The translations under genes and the position numbers were made by a program. Source: Lepidodermella squamata (taxonomy: Eukaryota > Gastrotricha). Taken from it: a stretch of DNA of 64,000 nucleotides. Under the pieces are notes generated by a model that ran no database searches, was not told the origin of the DNA, and saw nothing but the letters and a program-made list of their open reading frames with translations. This document shows positions 44,785 through 55,200 of this stretch, in pieces (position 1 is the stretch's first letter; every line of letters begins with the position of its first letter). The DNA lies in the NCBI GenBank assembly GCA_047495785.1, contig JBLDXI010000045.1, forward strand, positions 186,001-250,000, written 5' to 3'.

Positions 44785-46866
44785 TTAGGAATCAGGTGTT
44801 GATGATTGAAGTCTTCTTTTCAGCTCGTTTCTGGCATGAGTAATAGTTGCAATGCAAGTCGTGGAGAGGCCGTATATCAGTAGACCTGTAGACATTATTG
44901 GAAGCCGGATGTTTAAATTGTCATTCGGCGATAATGCCACCGCAACAGCAACAACTGCAACGAATGCACTTCCATTTATTGATAAAATCAAAGTCCTGTT
45001 GTTCTCCGGCAACCAGGAGCCTGTGTTCTTAGATGCTCGCCAAGTGTCGATGCAAAGGAACGTTGTTATGGTTAGGATTAGGATGTGAAATGACAAAATT
45101 GCCGCGACCCAATAGCTCAGATAAGTAGAATCGCAATGGTTTTGGTATACGAAGGAATCAGGGTTCAATCTTGTATAAACGAATTTCTCACTGAAAGGAT
45201 CCACCACACTAAGCCAAGGAGCGATTATGGCAGCGTCGAGCAGTAGCAGGGAGGCAACACAAGTCAGAAGAAAGCAGAAGTCGACCTTGAAATCAGTGTC
45301 ATCTATAGCTCCCGAGTCGACAGAGACTTCGTCGTATTCCTGAAGGCCCTGCCGAACAGTTTTCATCAAATTTCTCCACGTCAAACGCCGGATTTTCTGT
45401 TGATGCAAGCGGATTTTGATCGTAACTGCGCGTGAGAAAATCACACCAGTTATGATAGAAACTCCAGCGAAGGAACCGAGGATCCTTGTGTAACAGGCAA
45501 GCGTGCTCACTTGATTCCTGGTTGTGGTTGCGAACAGAACTGCAGCTCCATTGCAGACAATGGCTCCTCCAGATAAAGCGACGTTGCCGAGTTTTATGGC
45601 CCATGTATATTCCTTGCAGACAGGCTTGAGCACAGAGATTAATGCAAGAGCTGCCTCTACTACAGAGAAGATTATAGTGAACCATCTGAAAGGTTGAAAT
45701 TGTTCGTTTGGTGTCACGACCAGTATGAGGTTTGGTTGATCGGACGGCAGGGTTCCCAGTGCGGATTCATACCAACGCATCGATATGAGATTTGCGATTG
45801 AGTAAGCTGAGTCGTTTCCCTGGAGACTAATCTGGTCGAGCCCAGTTATTAAATGAGTCGGGCTGAAGCTCCCTTCAATAAACTGAGCAACCATTGCAGC
45901 CTTGTTCATCTCGTCCACGAAAGCTCCACCATTAGGTGAAGTCCAATGGTAGATTTGAGCTATAGCGTTTTGCATCGCCTTGTAACAGGCAATCCTTCCA
46001 TCGCCTCTTGGAAATTCCTCCTCTAGCTTCTGAGGATCCTCTCTAGCTGATGAATCCAAGTTGCTAAGATCATTATCGGAAACTCTGAGCCAGATTGCCG
46101 ATGCGATTTGTTCGTTAAGGATTCTAGCGGAACAATCACCCTGTTTGATGATTTCGGATAAGGGTGAGAGGGGTTCGAATGTCGTGACCAGAAACATGAA
46201 TCTACTGCCACGAATTCCCGAATGGAAAGCCTGGCATAAGAAGCGCTCAATCAAAGCCTGTTGGCTGATCTCTATAACGAAAAGTCTCGCGTCAACAGAC
46301 AGCAAGTTTGACATCATATTGTACGACGGGATGTTTGATGTGACAGCTTCGAACGCTAGGATGCTTACATTGCTTTGTTGAAAAAGGGTTTGAAGCATTA
46401 TCGCTCGTAATAGGTTTCCTTGATCCTCGAAGTTGGTAACAATTGCAACTTTCATCCATTTGGCGATATCTTTGACAAATGCTACCTTCGAAATTAGCAG
46501 CGACCTGTAATCATCTCGTAAGATCGGGAATGTCGAGTAAGAAAGTGAGTGTGCTAGTGTCTTGACAGCGCGGGGCAGTGTTCCGACGACAATTTTCGGC
46601 GATGTTGTTGCTTCCGAGATTTGTAGGAGACGGCGGACGATATTTTCCGGTCTTTCGTCAGCGTAAATAAGATTCACTGTGTAGTCCCCCGATTGCCAAT
46701 CGATGGACTCTACTGCTTCCTGCATCGCTGCTCTGCACGATATTCCAGAAAGAGATTCACTGTCGTATAAACCAAGCAGGGTTACATTGCTGGGGATGAT
46801 TTCCAGCGATGCTCCCCACGCTAGGTGCAAGATGAAGACTTGCAGGATAAAACTGAACAAAAACAT
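44785..46866 (-). CDS. GABA-B-like class C G-protein-coupled receptor
   Basis: An intronless frame of 693 aa. A signal peptide (first ~19 residues) is followed by a Venus-flytrap-type ligand domain to about residue 390 and then seven hydrophobic helices, starting FRWFTIIFSVVEAALALISV. The helix-5 region LLLLDAAIIAPWLSVVDPF corresponds to the GABA-B signature (LxxxD...WxxVDPL), and YQNHCDSTYLSYWVAAI carries the conserved extracellular Cys. The C-terminus ends soon after helix 7 with no heterodimerising coiled coil. GABA-B receptors signal through Gi/o at synapses. The ligand of this divergent receptor cannot be inferred. Confidence 0.8.
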   Translation of the reverse strand: MFLFSFILQVFILHLAWGASLEIIPSNVTLLGLYDSESLSGISCRAAMQEAVESIDWQSGDYTVNLIYADERPENIVRRLLQISEATTSPKIVVGTLPRAVKTLAHSLSYSTFPILRDDYRSLLISKVAFVKDIAKWMKVAIVTNFEDQGNLLRAIMLQTLFQQSNVSILAFEAVTSNIPSYNMMSNLLSVDARLFVIEISQQALIERFLCQAFHSGIRGSRFMFLVTTFEPLSPLSEIIKQGDCSARILNEQIASAIWLRVSDNDLSNLDSSAREDPQKLEEEFPRGDGRIACYKAMQNAIAQIYHWTSPNGGAFVDEMNKAAMVAQFIEGSFSPTHLITGLDQISLQGNDSAYSIANLISMRWYESALGTLPSDQPNLILVVTPNEQFQPFRWFTIIFSVVEAALALISVLKPVCKEYTWAIKLGNVALSGGAIVCNGAAVLFATTTRNQVSTLACYTRILGSFAGVSIITGVIFSRAVTIKIRLHQQKIRRLTWRNLMKTVRQGLQEYDEVSVDSGAIDDTDFKVDFCFLLTCVASLLLLDAAIIAPWLSVVDPFSEKFVYTRLNPDSFVYQNHCDSTYLSYWVAAILSFHILILTITTFLCIDTWRASKNTGSWLPENNRTLILSINGSAFVAVVAVAVALSPNDNLNIRLPIMSTGLLIYGLSTTCIATITHARNELKRRLQSSTPDS

Positions 46867-47110
46867 TCACCTGTACGTTATAGATAATAAATCGCACTTG
46901 TGATCATCAACTAATGATTATGAGATGATACCCGTGTTTTGTCTTCAGTCTTCAATCATTCTTAATTGAATTTGACATGACAGATTACTCAATTTCAGCA
47001 AAATCAAAGACAACGTCATACTAAACCAGATCGAAGATGTCAAGTTTTATTACGTATCGATAACATGAAAACAGAATAGTATAATGCATCAGACCTTTTC
47101 AAAATTACAT
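46867..47110. other. spacer between two minus-strand genes
   Basis: AT-rich. An acceptor-like CGTACAG precedes the receptor ATG by 4 nt when read on the minus strand. Nothing else was recognised. Confidence 0.35.
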
Positions 47111-48241
47111 TCATGGTACCATTTTCTCTGCAAGGTAGTCGAGCAGCTCTGATTTCGTAGCCTTGCTAACTTTCTTCCCGTCCTGAAGTGCGTAGTCGAA
47201 TGCATAACGTCCAGATTTGTCTTTGCGGTTTGGATCAGCACCTGCCTGCTCTATCAGGTACTTAACCACATTTATCCGACCCCCCTCAGCAGCAAACATC
47301 AGAGCATCCCGTCCGGTGTTGTATTCAGCTTGACTTGCATTAACACCAGCGAAATGAATCAGCCATCTGACTACATCAACATGGCCATTACGAGCTGCCC
47401 TGAAAAGTGGCTCACAGACATTGTGAACGTCGTAGAGTTTTGCGTTGAATTCTTGTACAAGCATAGCGACAATATCGACATGTCCGTAGGACGCTGCCTT
47501 ACATAAAGCATCCTCCTTCTCGAAATCAACCTTGAACTCGGTGATTAAGGCCCGGCAAACATCGGCGTGGCCTTTGATTAGAACGCAATCCATAGGCTCG
47601 TAGAAGTCGAATTTTCGGTCGATTGCTAGCGCTCGCAAAGTAGCTACATCTCCCCGGCAACATGCATCGTGAATCTGCTCCTGGACCCTTCTACGGCCGA
47701 TTCTTCCTGTTCCTATGGTATCTTGAGTTGCGCTGAACGCAAGCAGATCAGCTGGAAATGGCACCTGGCCCCAGTAGCTACCAGGCGTTGACACAGCGTA
47801 GTTACTAGAATCGGCTGTGACTGCCATTTCGTTAAACGCCCGTTGAAGGTCGAATTCGGGGTTGTAAGGAGGTGGAGGGTAGGCGGGTGCAGCATCCCCA
47901 GAGGCCTGTAGAGGGTACGGGGGCGGAGCTAGTGGGTAAGGCACTGTTGAAGGCGAGTCTGATCGAGATAGATCTTCCAGAGGGTTCAAGGAGTAGGACG
48001 GAGGTTTCGCAGATGAGTCAGCAGTTGGCTGATTCTCTGCAGGATAAGGCAACGTTGGCGTAGGCGTATAGTTGTAGCCATGCAGTGGGGTAAGGGTGTA
48101 ATTCGCAGGTGCTGCTGTGATACTAGCCTTTGCCGAGCATAGTTTAGCGTGCGAGTGGACATGACTGCCTTTGCCCGAATGGTACCCACCGCCGCCTCCT
48201 CTCATGCCAATGCTGGCCGCCGCTGCCATTCCGCCGAGCAT
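47111..48241 (-). CDS. ankyrin-repeat protein with PPPY motifs
   Basis: An intronless frame of 376 aa. The first ~170 residues are low-complexity, rich in Pro, Tyr, Ser and Gly. They contain PPPYPL and PPPYNPEF, PPxY motifs that could bind WW domains (for example of NEDD4-type ligases or YAP), and a weaker PPSY. Residues about 185-376 form about five ankyrin repeats (for example GHVDIVAMLVQEF, NGHVDVVRWLIHF, GGRINVVKYLIEQA). The protein is probably a cytosolic scaffold or adaptor; the combination is not one I can assign to a named family. Start chosen at MLGGMAAAASI; no acceptor precedes it. Confidence 0.75.
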   Translation of the reverse strand: MLGGMAAAASIGMRGGGGGYHSGKGSHVHSHAKLCSAKASITAAPANYTLTPLHGYNYTPTPTLPYPAENQPTADSSAKPPSYSLNPLEDLSRSDSPSTVPYPLAPPPYPLQASGDAAPAYPPPPYNPEFDLQRAFNEMAVTADSSNYAVSTPGSYWGQVPFPADLLAFSATQDTIGTGRIGRRRVQEQIHDACCRGDVATLRALAIDRKFDFYEPMDCVLIKGHADVCRALITEFKVDFEKEDALCKAASYGHVDIVAMLVQEFNAKLYDVHNVCEPLFRAARNGHVDVVRWLIHFAGVNASQAEYNTGRDALMFAAEGGRINVVKYLIEQAGADPNRKDKSGRYAFDYALQDGKKVSKATKSELLDYLAEKMVP

Positions 48242-50638
48242 TTTCGCGTTCTTTTATTTCGTGAAAAAGGATTGTGCACGAATAATGGTTGGGGGGTCGA
48301 AAACAGGGGGCGCCTGATATTGATTGCGTAAACTTTGTGTGCGTCGTTTTTTTACATGTGTGTTGTAACGCGCAAGTTTCATTGATTCTGCCACACGTTT
48401 TTCATCGATTTTGGAAGGATGGACGGCACAGGAAGGGCAAACTTTGTATTAATAATCAGCGTAGGCACGTGAGTCATCCCCATGTGACAAGTGTGTAAAC
48501 TTCTGGCACAAAACACGAAACGTCGCCCAGGGTTCATCCTGTGGTGCTAAAAATGCGGATTGATTATCGATAAATCGAGGATGTTAAAATCATGTTTTCG
48601 ATCAAAATCTGCACTAAAGCGGCGTGTAAACAAATCCCTGTTGTGCTTTTACATTAATTTTATTAAAAATAGCACAGAATTTAGTACAGGCCCTTCTGAT
48701 GAGTAGTAAGGCTTCTTCTCTCATTCGGTAATTCCGATAATCCCGTTCGGGATTTTTCGGTATTTATTCGAATTTTCGGAGTTAGCGATTCGATAATCAG
48801 GAACCTTCCTTTCTTTCAATGTCAGGATTCCCAATATTCCCATTCGGGCTTTTCAAATTCGATTATCAGGAACCGGCATTGAGGACAGTGGTACTTCACA
48901 TCCGAAAAAATCGAAACAATGACACCGAAAAACCAAAAAAATTTAACTGAAATTTTGATTTTTATTAATCTTTCTCGCACAATATATTATTCAAGTGAAC
49001 GTGAATAAAATATAATAAAACATTCCAAATAAACCGAAAAAACCCGAATGGGATTCCCGATCGAAGGAATCACGGTAACAAGAATAGAAAAATCCGAAAA
49101 ATTGCAAAAGAAATTACGAAAATAGCCGAATGGTATTACCGAACGGGAGTAAAGGCCTTATACTACCCTTTCGTTCTGAATCCTATCTCGTATGAGTCAT
49201 ATGACTCATGAAACTTGGATTATTTCGTCTCCGGCCATGCGAAACCGCAGTTCATTCCTTAGAGCTGATTGCGTACCTAGGACGTGATGATCAAGTACCA
49301 TCGCGATGAATAAAAGACTCGACGGCAAACACGTCATTAAAATGATACCTAGTATCGTTGCTTTTCACGGGCCACTTGCTAACGCTGGGAAAATCACGAC
49401 GGCGGCCTCGTTAGCTAATTAAAGCGTTCGGCTCGAGAGATACCGTTCCCACCCCCGTCGACACAATAAAAGTATCGCATTATAATATAATTATGCTTAT
49501 TATACAAACGCGTAAATGCTTCACTTTTCAAGTGTATTATACTTGATTAGTGTGCTTTTGGCCAATAGCCGAGAAGAGCAGCACTGGTGCTATATTTGAG
49601 ATGTTGAGATGAAAATCGGTCGTCACAGTCTGATGACAACCAGCGCGCGCGCGCGCGCCTCTTGACTCCTGCCTGTGCTGACCTGGCGCCGGGTCCGCAT
49701 TGGCAACATTCCCGGGCGTGTGTTTGCCTTACAGCTTTGCACACATTTGAAGCGGAACAGCCCGTGCGCAGTGCGTATTTACCCGGGATAAAGCACTTGT
49801 TGTCTTGTAAATAAATGTAGCAATCACCGATGACCTCAGCAATCATCTTCACTGCAGAGATAAATTCCCAACCTCGACGGTAAACAATAATGACTGAGGC
49901 ATTCCAAAAATTCGGGATAGTTTTATTGTTGTTAATTTATCGTGTGCACAAATAATGGTTATTCGTATTAAAGTTGCCGATAAATAATAACAATTTTCTT
50001 CGAATCATTCAACAGCGCAGCAGTTCAACAGAATATTTTTATGATGATGACTCACTTTTTTCGCACCAATCAGACGAAAGGGTTCAATGACGTTTCTCGA
50101 AGCTACGGGGTGATGATATAAATAGGGTGATAGAAAGATGATGATGAAAAAAGCAGCAGAGATTCAGGTCGTGTTTTCCACATAGCACGTGCTTGGCACA
50201 TAAAATTCAACTCAATAATAATAATCAGCAATTTTAATTTTTACAGAAAAAAGAGCACTAGAAAAAGCGAGACAGTTTCAAGTTTTGGTGATGGCACAGA
50301 GCTGTTTTTTTGATTGATTGATTTTTTTATTTGATCGACGAAAAAATGGCAGGTATAACTGTTAAAAAAAAATCGAACACGCGCTATTACATTATTCGTT
50401 GCAATTGTTTTTCCAGATTGTTGTTGCGTATTTTTCGAGACTAAAATAATGATGTGCGATGAATAAAACAATTTAACACGAACAGCGATATAACAGCAGC
50501 GAAATTGAGCAAGCTTATTAATATAAGTTTCAATTTTTTGTCAAAAATCAGATAATACGTAGATAATTAATTGTTAATTAATTAATTACTATAGAATTTA
50601 ATATATTTATATATTATTATATTAATAATTTTTGTCGA
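48242..50638. other. spacer with one inverted-repeat element
   Basis: About 2.4 kb between the ankyrin gene start and the Pax1/9 3' end. It holds the inverted-repeat element described separately (about 48700-49167), an alternating CG tract near 49647-49660, and a very AT-rich stretch at about 50550-50640 with TTAATTAATTAATTA that probably belongs to the Pax 3' UTR. No gene is seen. Confidence 0.5.
48700..49167. mobile_element. putative MITE-like inverted-repeat element
   Basis: The ends are imperfect inverted repeats of about 35 bp: AGTAGTAAGGCTTC at 48702 onward against the complement of TTACCGAACGGGAGTAAAGG and following bases up to about 49167. The interior repeats short motifs such as CCCGTTCGGGATT and CCCATTCGGG on both strands. 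No coding potential. No target-site duplication was made out. Confidence 0.4.
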
Positions 50639-52213
50639 TTAATTCCAGCTCATCAGGTTTTCACCGCCGGCTGTAACAGGGGTTCCGGAAGTTGACTGGA
50701 GAGCGGCGGCGACTTGTTGCGCGTAGTCGTCGAGGAATCCGCCGCCATTCGTCGACGCTGACGAGACCGAAGTCGAGGTGGTCGGCGTTGACGTAGCGCC
50801 CACCGGCGCATCGTCCGCCATCATCGCCGTCGGATTGGCGCAGATCACCGACGTGCCAGCCGCGCCGGCGGCCGCCCGCGACTCCTGTTCCTGCTTCGGC
50901 GCCGATTTGAACGAAGTTGGCGACGAGGCGGTGGCCGGCAACTGGCTGAAAATGCCGTCGAGATACGCGTGCGCCGCCGTCGCCGAGTTGTTGACTAGCG
51001 GCGTAGGGGTCGAATGCGTCGGCGATGACGTCACGCTGTTCGAACTCGCCACGCCCGCCAGCGCGTTCGCAACCGCCGCCGCCGTCGACGCGTCCGAGCT
51101 CGGCGGCGTTAACAGGCCGAAATCAACGCCAGCCATCGCCGCCGCCGCCATTAGGGACGACGGGTAGCTCTGGCAGCTCTGCGCCGCCGCTGACATTTGC
51201 GCACCCTGCTGGAATTGCTGCGCCGTGTTGTTGTAGGTCATCGCGCGCTCGTAGGGCGACGCCGTCGCCGCCGCCTGGCTGTAGCACGTCGGCATGGCGC
51301 TCGTGTACTGCCCGGTCATATAGTCGCTGGTCGCGCCGCTGCGGAACGTCGATGAAAAAATGTCACTTTGCGCGTTGCGAATCTGGTTCCAGTACATGTT
51401 ACTCGCGGCCTGGCTCGGGAAGTTGTTCATCGCCCCGGCGCCGAAGTTGTTCATCTGCTGGCCGTAACTCGACGGCGCCATGCTCGGCGGCTGTTGCGAC
51501 TGCAGCACGCACGCCGCTGCTTGGACCAGTGACGACGATGAATTCGCGCTGCTTTGCCGCTGTTGACTCGATGAGAAGTGATTTATCGCCGCGGCTGTTA
51601 GCCCGCTGGGTGTACAGCCGTAGAACGCCTTGTTGTTCTCGCCCAGCATCAAGGGTGTCTGAAAAACGTCCGACAAATCTGCGCGACGTTTGTTGTTCGA
51701 AGACTCGGCGAGGCGTTGGTGGCTCGACGGTTTTGACGACGACGCCGATGACGAGCCGCTCGACGACGATGAATTGCAAGATGACCCGATTTTGTTACGT
51801 AATATACGGCTGATGGACGAGACCGAGGGCACGGAATATTTCTCGCACACGCCGTCCGCCTGTAATTTATCGCGAATTTCCCACGCGAATATGCCCGGGT
51901 CTTTCTCTTTGTAGGCCCGTATGTGCTTGACGACGTTGGGCGTGGTGACGCGGGGCTTGGAGCCGCCGATGGCGCCGGGCTGGATCGACCCGGTGTCTTG
52001 GTAGCGGGCCAAAATTTTCGACACGCAACCATGCGAGACCTTGAGCTGGCGCGAGATGTCACACGGCCGAATGCCGGCCTGGTGCATCTGGACGATTTTG
52101 ATTCGAATATGCGTCGGCAGTGGCCGGCCGTTGACGAAGACGCCGCCAAGCTGGTTCGTCTCGCCATAAGCGATCGCATCTACATTGGCGGGTGAGGAAA
52201 AATAAGAAAACAT
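50639..52213 (-). CDS. Pax1/9: Pax1/9 (Pox meso) type paired-domain transcription factor
   Basis: An intronless frame of 524 aa. Residues about 17-143 are a complete paired domain, from [17 protein letters not shown] through [40 protein letters not shown] and [18 protein letters not shown] to [11 protein letters not shown]. The residues follow the Pax1/9 subclass rather than Pax2/5/8, 3/7 or 4/6. No homeodomain is present, as expected for Pax1/9. The octapeptide normally found after the paired domain was not seen. The rest is low-complexity (Ser, Ala, Gln, Thr runs), ending ENLMSWN. Pax1/9 factors pattern pharyngeal endoderm and mesoderm. A possible acceptor-like CAATGTAG inside codons 10-12 leaves room for an alternative first exon. 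Confidence 0.92.
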   Translation of the reverse strand: MFSYFSSPANVDAIAYGETNQLGGVFVNGRPLPTHIRIKIVQMHQAGIRPCDISRQLKVSHGCVSKILARYQDTGSIQPGAIGGSKPRVTTPNVVKHIRAYKEKDPGIFAWEIRDKLQADGVCEKYSVPSVSSISRILRNKIGSSCNSSSSSGSSSASSSKPSSHQRLAESSNNKRRADLSDVFQTPLMLGENNKAFYGCTPSGLTAAAINHFSSSQQRQSSANSSSSLVQAAACVLQSQQPPSMAPSSYGQQMNNFGAGAMNNFPSQAASNMYWNQIRNAQSDIFSSTFRSGATSDYMTGQYTSAMPTCYSQAAATASPYERAMTYNNTAQQFQQGAQMSAAAQSCQSYPSSLMAAAAMAGVDFGLLTPPSSDASTAAAVANALAGVASSNSVTSSPTHSTPTPLVNNSATAAHAYLDGIFSQLPATASSPTSFKSAPKQEQESRAAAGAAGTSVICANPTAMMADDAPVGATSTPTTSTSVSSASTNGGGFLDDYAQQVAAALQSTSGTPVTAGGENLMSWN

Positions 52214-55200
52214 TATTATTTGTTTTAATAATGTTGGAGAAAATTTCGGCGCCGAGGATATCTTTCGCCCGCCCCTGCTATCTTAGTTCCTTCATCATCA
52301 TCACCATTTTTGTTTTATTCAGTATTGCGTTTATTATTAGCAAGCCCGGCGACTAAATGGCAGCGCTTTTTGACGCGCTCCAGTGCCAACGCGTGGTAAA
52401 CACGCGCGTGTTTTGTGGGTCGTCGCCGCGAAGATGTGCCTGCTGTGCGAATAAATCAGAGTAGCTGAGCGGCTCAGCTCTCGAACAACGCGCCAACAAT
52501 CAACTCATCGGCGGCTCTAATGCAAATTACCAACGCCGCCGCGCCGCTGTTGATATATACTACAACAACTACTACTACTACCTTTAAATCCAACGACAAG
52601 GCCCAGCATCAGGTGCTACCTTTCCAAGTCGAGCGTATCGACAGCAGCGCGGCGCGTTTTGTACCTACCTATGCGCGGGTATTTCGATATATAACGGTGG
52701 AAATTACTCAACGCGTGTTGAAAAACAAACGGTTGTGGATAAAAAGACGCGGCGAGTTCCAACCAGACGCGCGTCAGTCAGTGAGCGCTTTGAAGGCGCG
52801 CGCGCGCGGGTTGCGCAAGCGCACACTCCCGAGATGAAATGTATCTCCTTCTTCTTCGGATTGGAAATAAATATACAAGCGCACTCATTAGCCGCGCCAA
52901 TTGATACATCTTGCGGCAGGTATGGTGGTTAATTGCGGCAGTGCGCATGTACGCGAGTGTATCGCGATGCCGAGCGCTAATTGGTCGGCGCCTTTGAACC
53001 GCCGATCGCACCTTGCGATAAAAATTTGACTCAATACTAATTTGCGCGCTCAAAGACGCCGCGCTTCGCTGCATCTGGGCCGACAGTAAGTCTCAATTGA
53101 TCAACAGGGAAAAAAATCGAGAAAAATTGTTCTAGAACGGAAATGTCTATAATTCGAAATAAAGCCAAAATGAGGCTAAAAGGAGAGTATTCACCTTAAT
53201 GAAAATGGACCCAAATGTGAAAAGGAAAGGTTTCAAACGAGGAATGCTGATGGACGAAATCTGTTGGAACTTGAATCAAATTGCTGAGTTGAAATTAAAT
53301 TCCCAGGAAACAGAAAGGTTTGGAACGATCGTTTCCAAAATATATAAAAAATATTTAAAAATTCGATAAAAAGGTAAATTTATAGTGAATGGAAACAATC
53401 TGAAGTACCCCTGGCTTCACTATTTAGCCTTCAGTTGCTAGAAACGGACAATATAGGGTGTCAAAATAGTCCTAGCCGATAATATGTCTTATACCTAGGA
53501 ATAGTGGCGTGCTTTATTGGGATCCTTAATAGGAATGTGTTGAGAAAAATTTGAGGTATACCTTTGGAGCTCGACGTTCATCTCAGGAAACTTGGCTTGC
53601 AATGAAAAAAAACTAATACGGGTATAAAAATCGTACATTGAGCGTTCATTTCCACTCACGCGCTCGCCGCCGCCGCCAGTGGGAAAACTGGCGCTTCGGT
53701 GTGTGATTTTTGTTGGACCAAATCATCGGCGCGCGCGCGCGCTTATTGCTGCGGTGTTAAGTTGACCGCGACACGGTGCGCGCGCGGCGAGGCGAAGCGC
53801 TTCGAAGGCGAGCTCGCGCGCAAGGCCGAACGGCAGCCACTGATGCGTACCAGTGGCGCCCAACAAGCGTCGCCAGGTGCCTCTAAGGCGCCCAACCCCA
53901 CGCATTCAGCAACATTTACGAATTATTTCAAAAACGTAACAATTATAAAAAAATAACTCACCCATCATCACTCGACTTTGATGTTGGCGAATTGGAGGTT
54001 ATAATAAATAAAAAACACAAATAGCTATACCTATAAAAGGCGAGAATAAAGTAAAATTGATGATTAGGGCGTTTGTTATGTCTGGAGCTGTCTAGTTAGC
54101 AAACTAATTTATCGCAATGTTTCGAGAGCTGGAAATTAATCAAATTATTCGCTACAAGTAACTCGGCGCAACTTGGCTATGATCAGCGTCGAGATTTGCT
54201 ATAATAGCCCACGATGGGCTGCTAAATGGATCACTCGCGTTAGGTATTCTCGTTGCATGGTATTTGTGTGTGTGTGTGTGTGCTGAAATCCTATACGCGC
54301 CGAGCGTGTATGCTAATGAGCGTAGCTGCACGCTGATTGGTCGGCGCGCCCCAGCTCAGTGCACGTCTCGGCCACGCACCTAGCGAGGCGTTTATTAATA
54401 CAGTAATAACGGGTAATAATCTAACGATTTTCGGGTGAAACTCGTTGGAGTTCGTGATTTTTGCAACAAAACGCAGGTTGCGTCTCAGGAAGCGAAATAA
54501 AACTGATGATAACAAGGCGCGTTTCCGCTATGTTTCTAAAAGCTCTTACAATAAATTACAAATGGCCATTCAGAATTATTACAAACCCGTGTGTTTTTAT
54601 TCATCATTATTGCATTGTCTCATTTTCTGCGTCGTCAAGGGCCGGCATCAGGGTGTCCATTGTCGGGTGGGGCTGGGTGGGGGTCGGTGGTGTGGTCTTT
54701 GTCCGATTCGCCTGCTTGACTTGTGAACGACTGGCAGAGCATTGCAAAAGCGTAAAAACGACGACAGGTTGGCGATTTGTGGCCGGCTGCCGACTACTGG
54801 CCCCCTTGGCAAACAGACGCTGTTATGCCAATTTTAGCGTGAATTGCCTGGCTCGAATCTACAGCCGACGCCGCGCCGCCGCCACTTTGTAGGCTTGCCC
54901 ATCACCACCGATAATGCGTTGGCACCACCACCACCGGTAGTCGCGCGGGTCACGCTCAACTGGCGCCTTTGTGGCGCGCAACCTTTGCCCAGCAGCAGCA
55001 GCGGCTGTCTTTCTATGAATGATGCGCCAGCCATTGAAAATCAAAACGCCAAAACACAACACTTGCCTCCAGTAGCCAACGTGTATCGTTTTGTTCCTAT
55101 GCGGAACTATTATTTTTATTTCGAAAAATAACTTTCGTTCCGAATCGTGGCTATAAACCTCTCGCTTTATTTCACGCACCAGCTATATGCCATATCAAAT

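Noticed and set aside
51025-52195. 262-codon plus-strand and 176-codon minus-strand frames
   Set aside because: They are shadows of the Pax1/9 gene, rich in Arg/Ser because of its codon bias.
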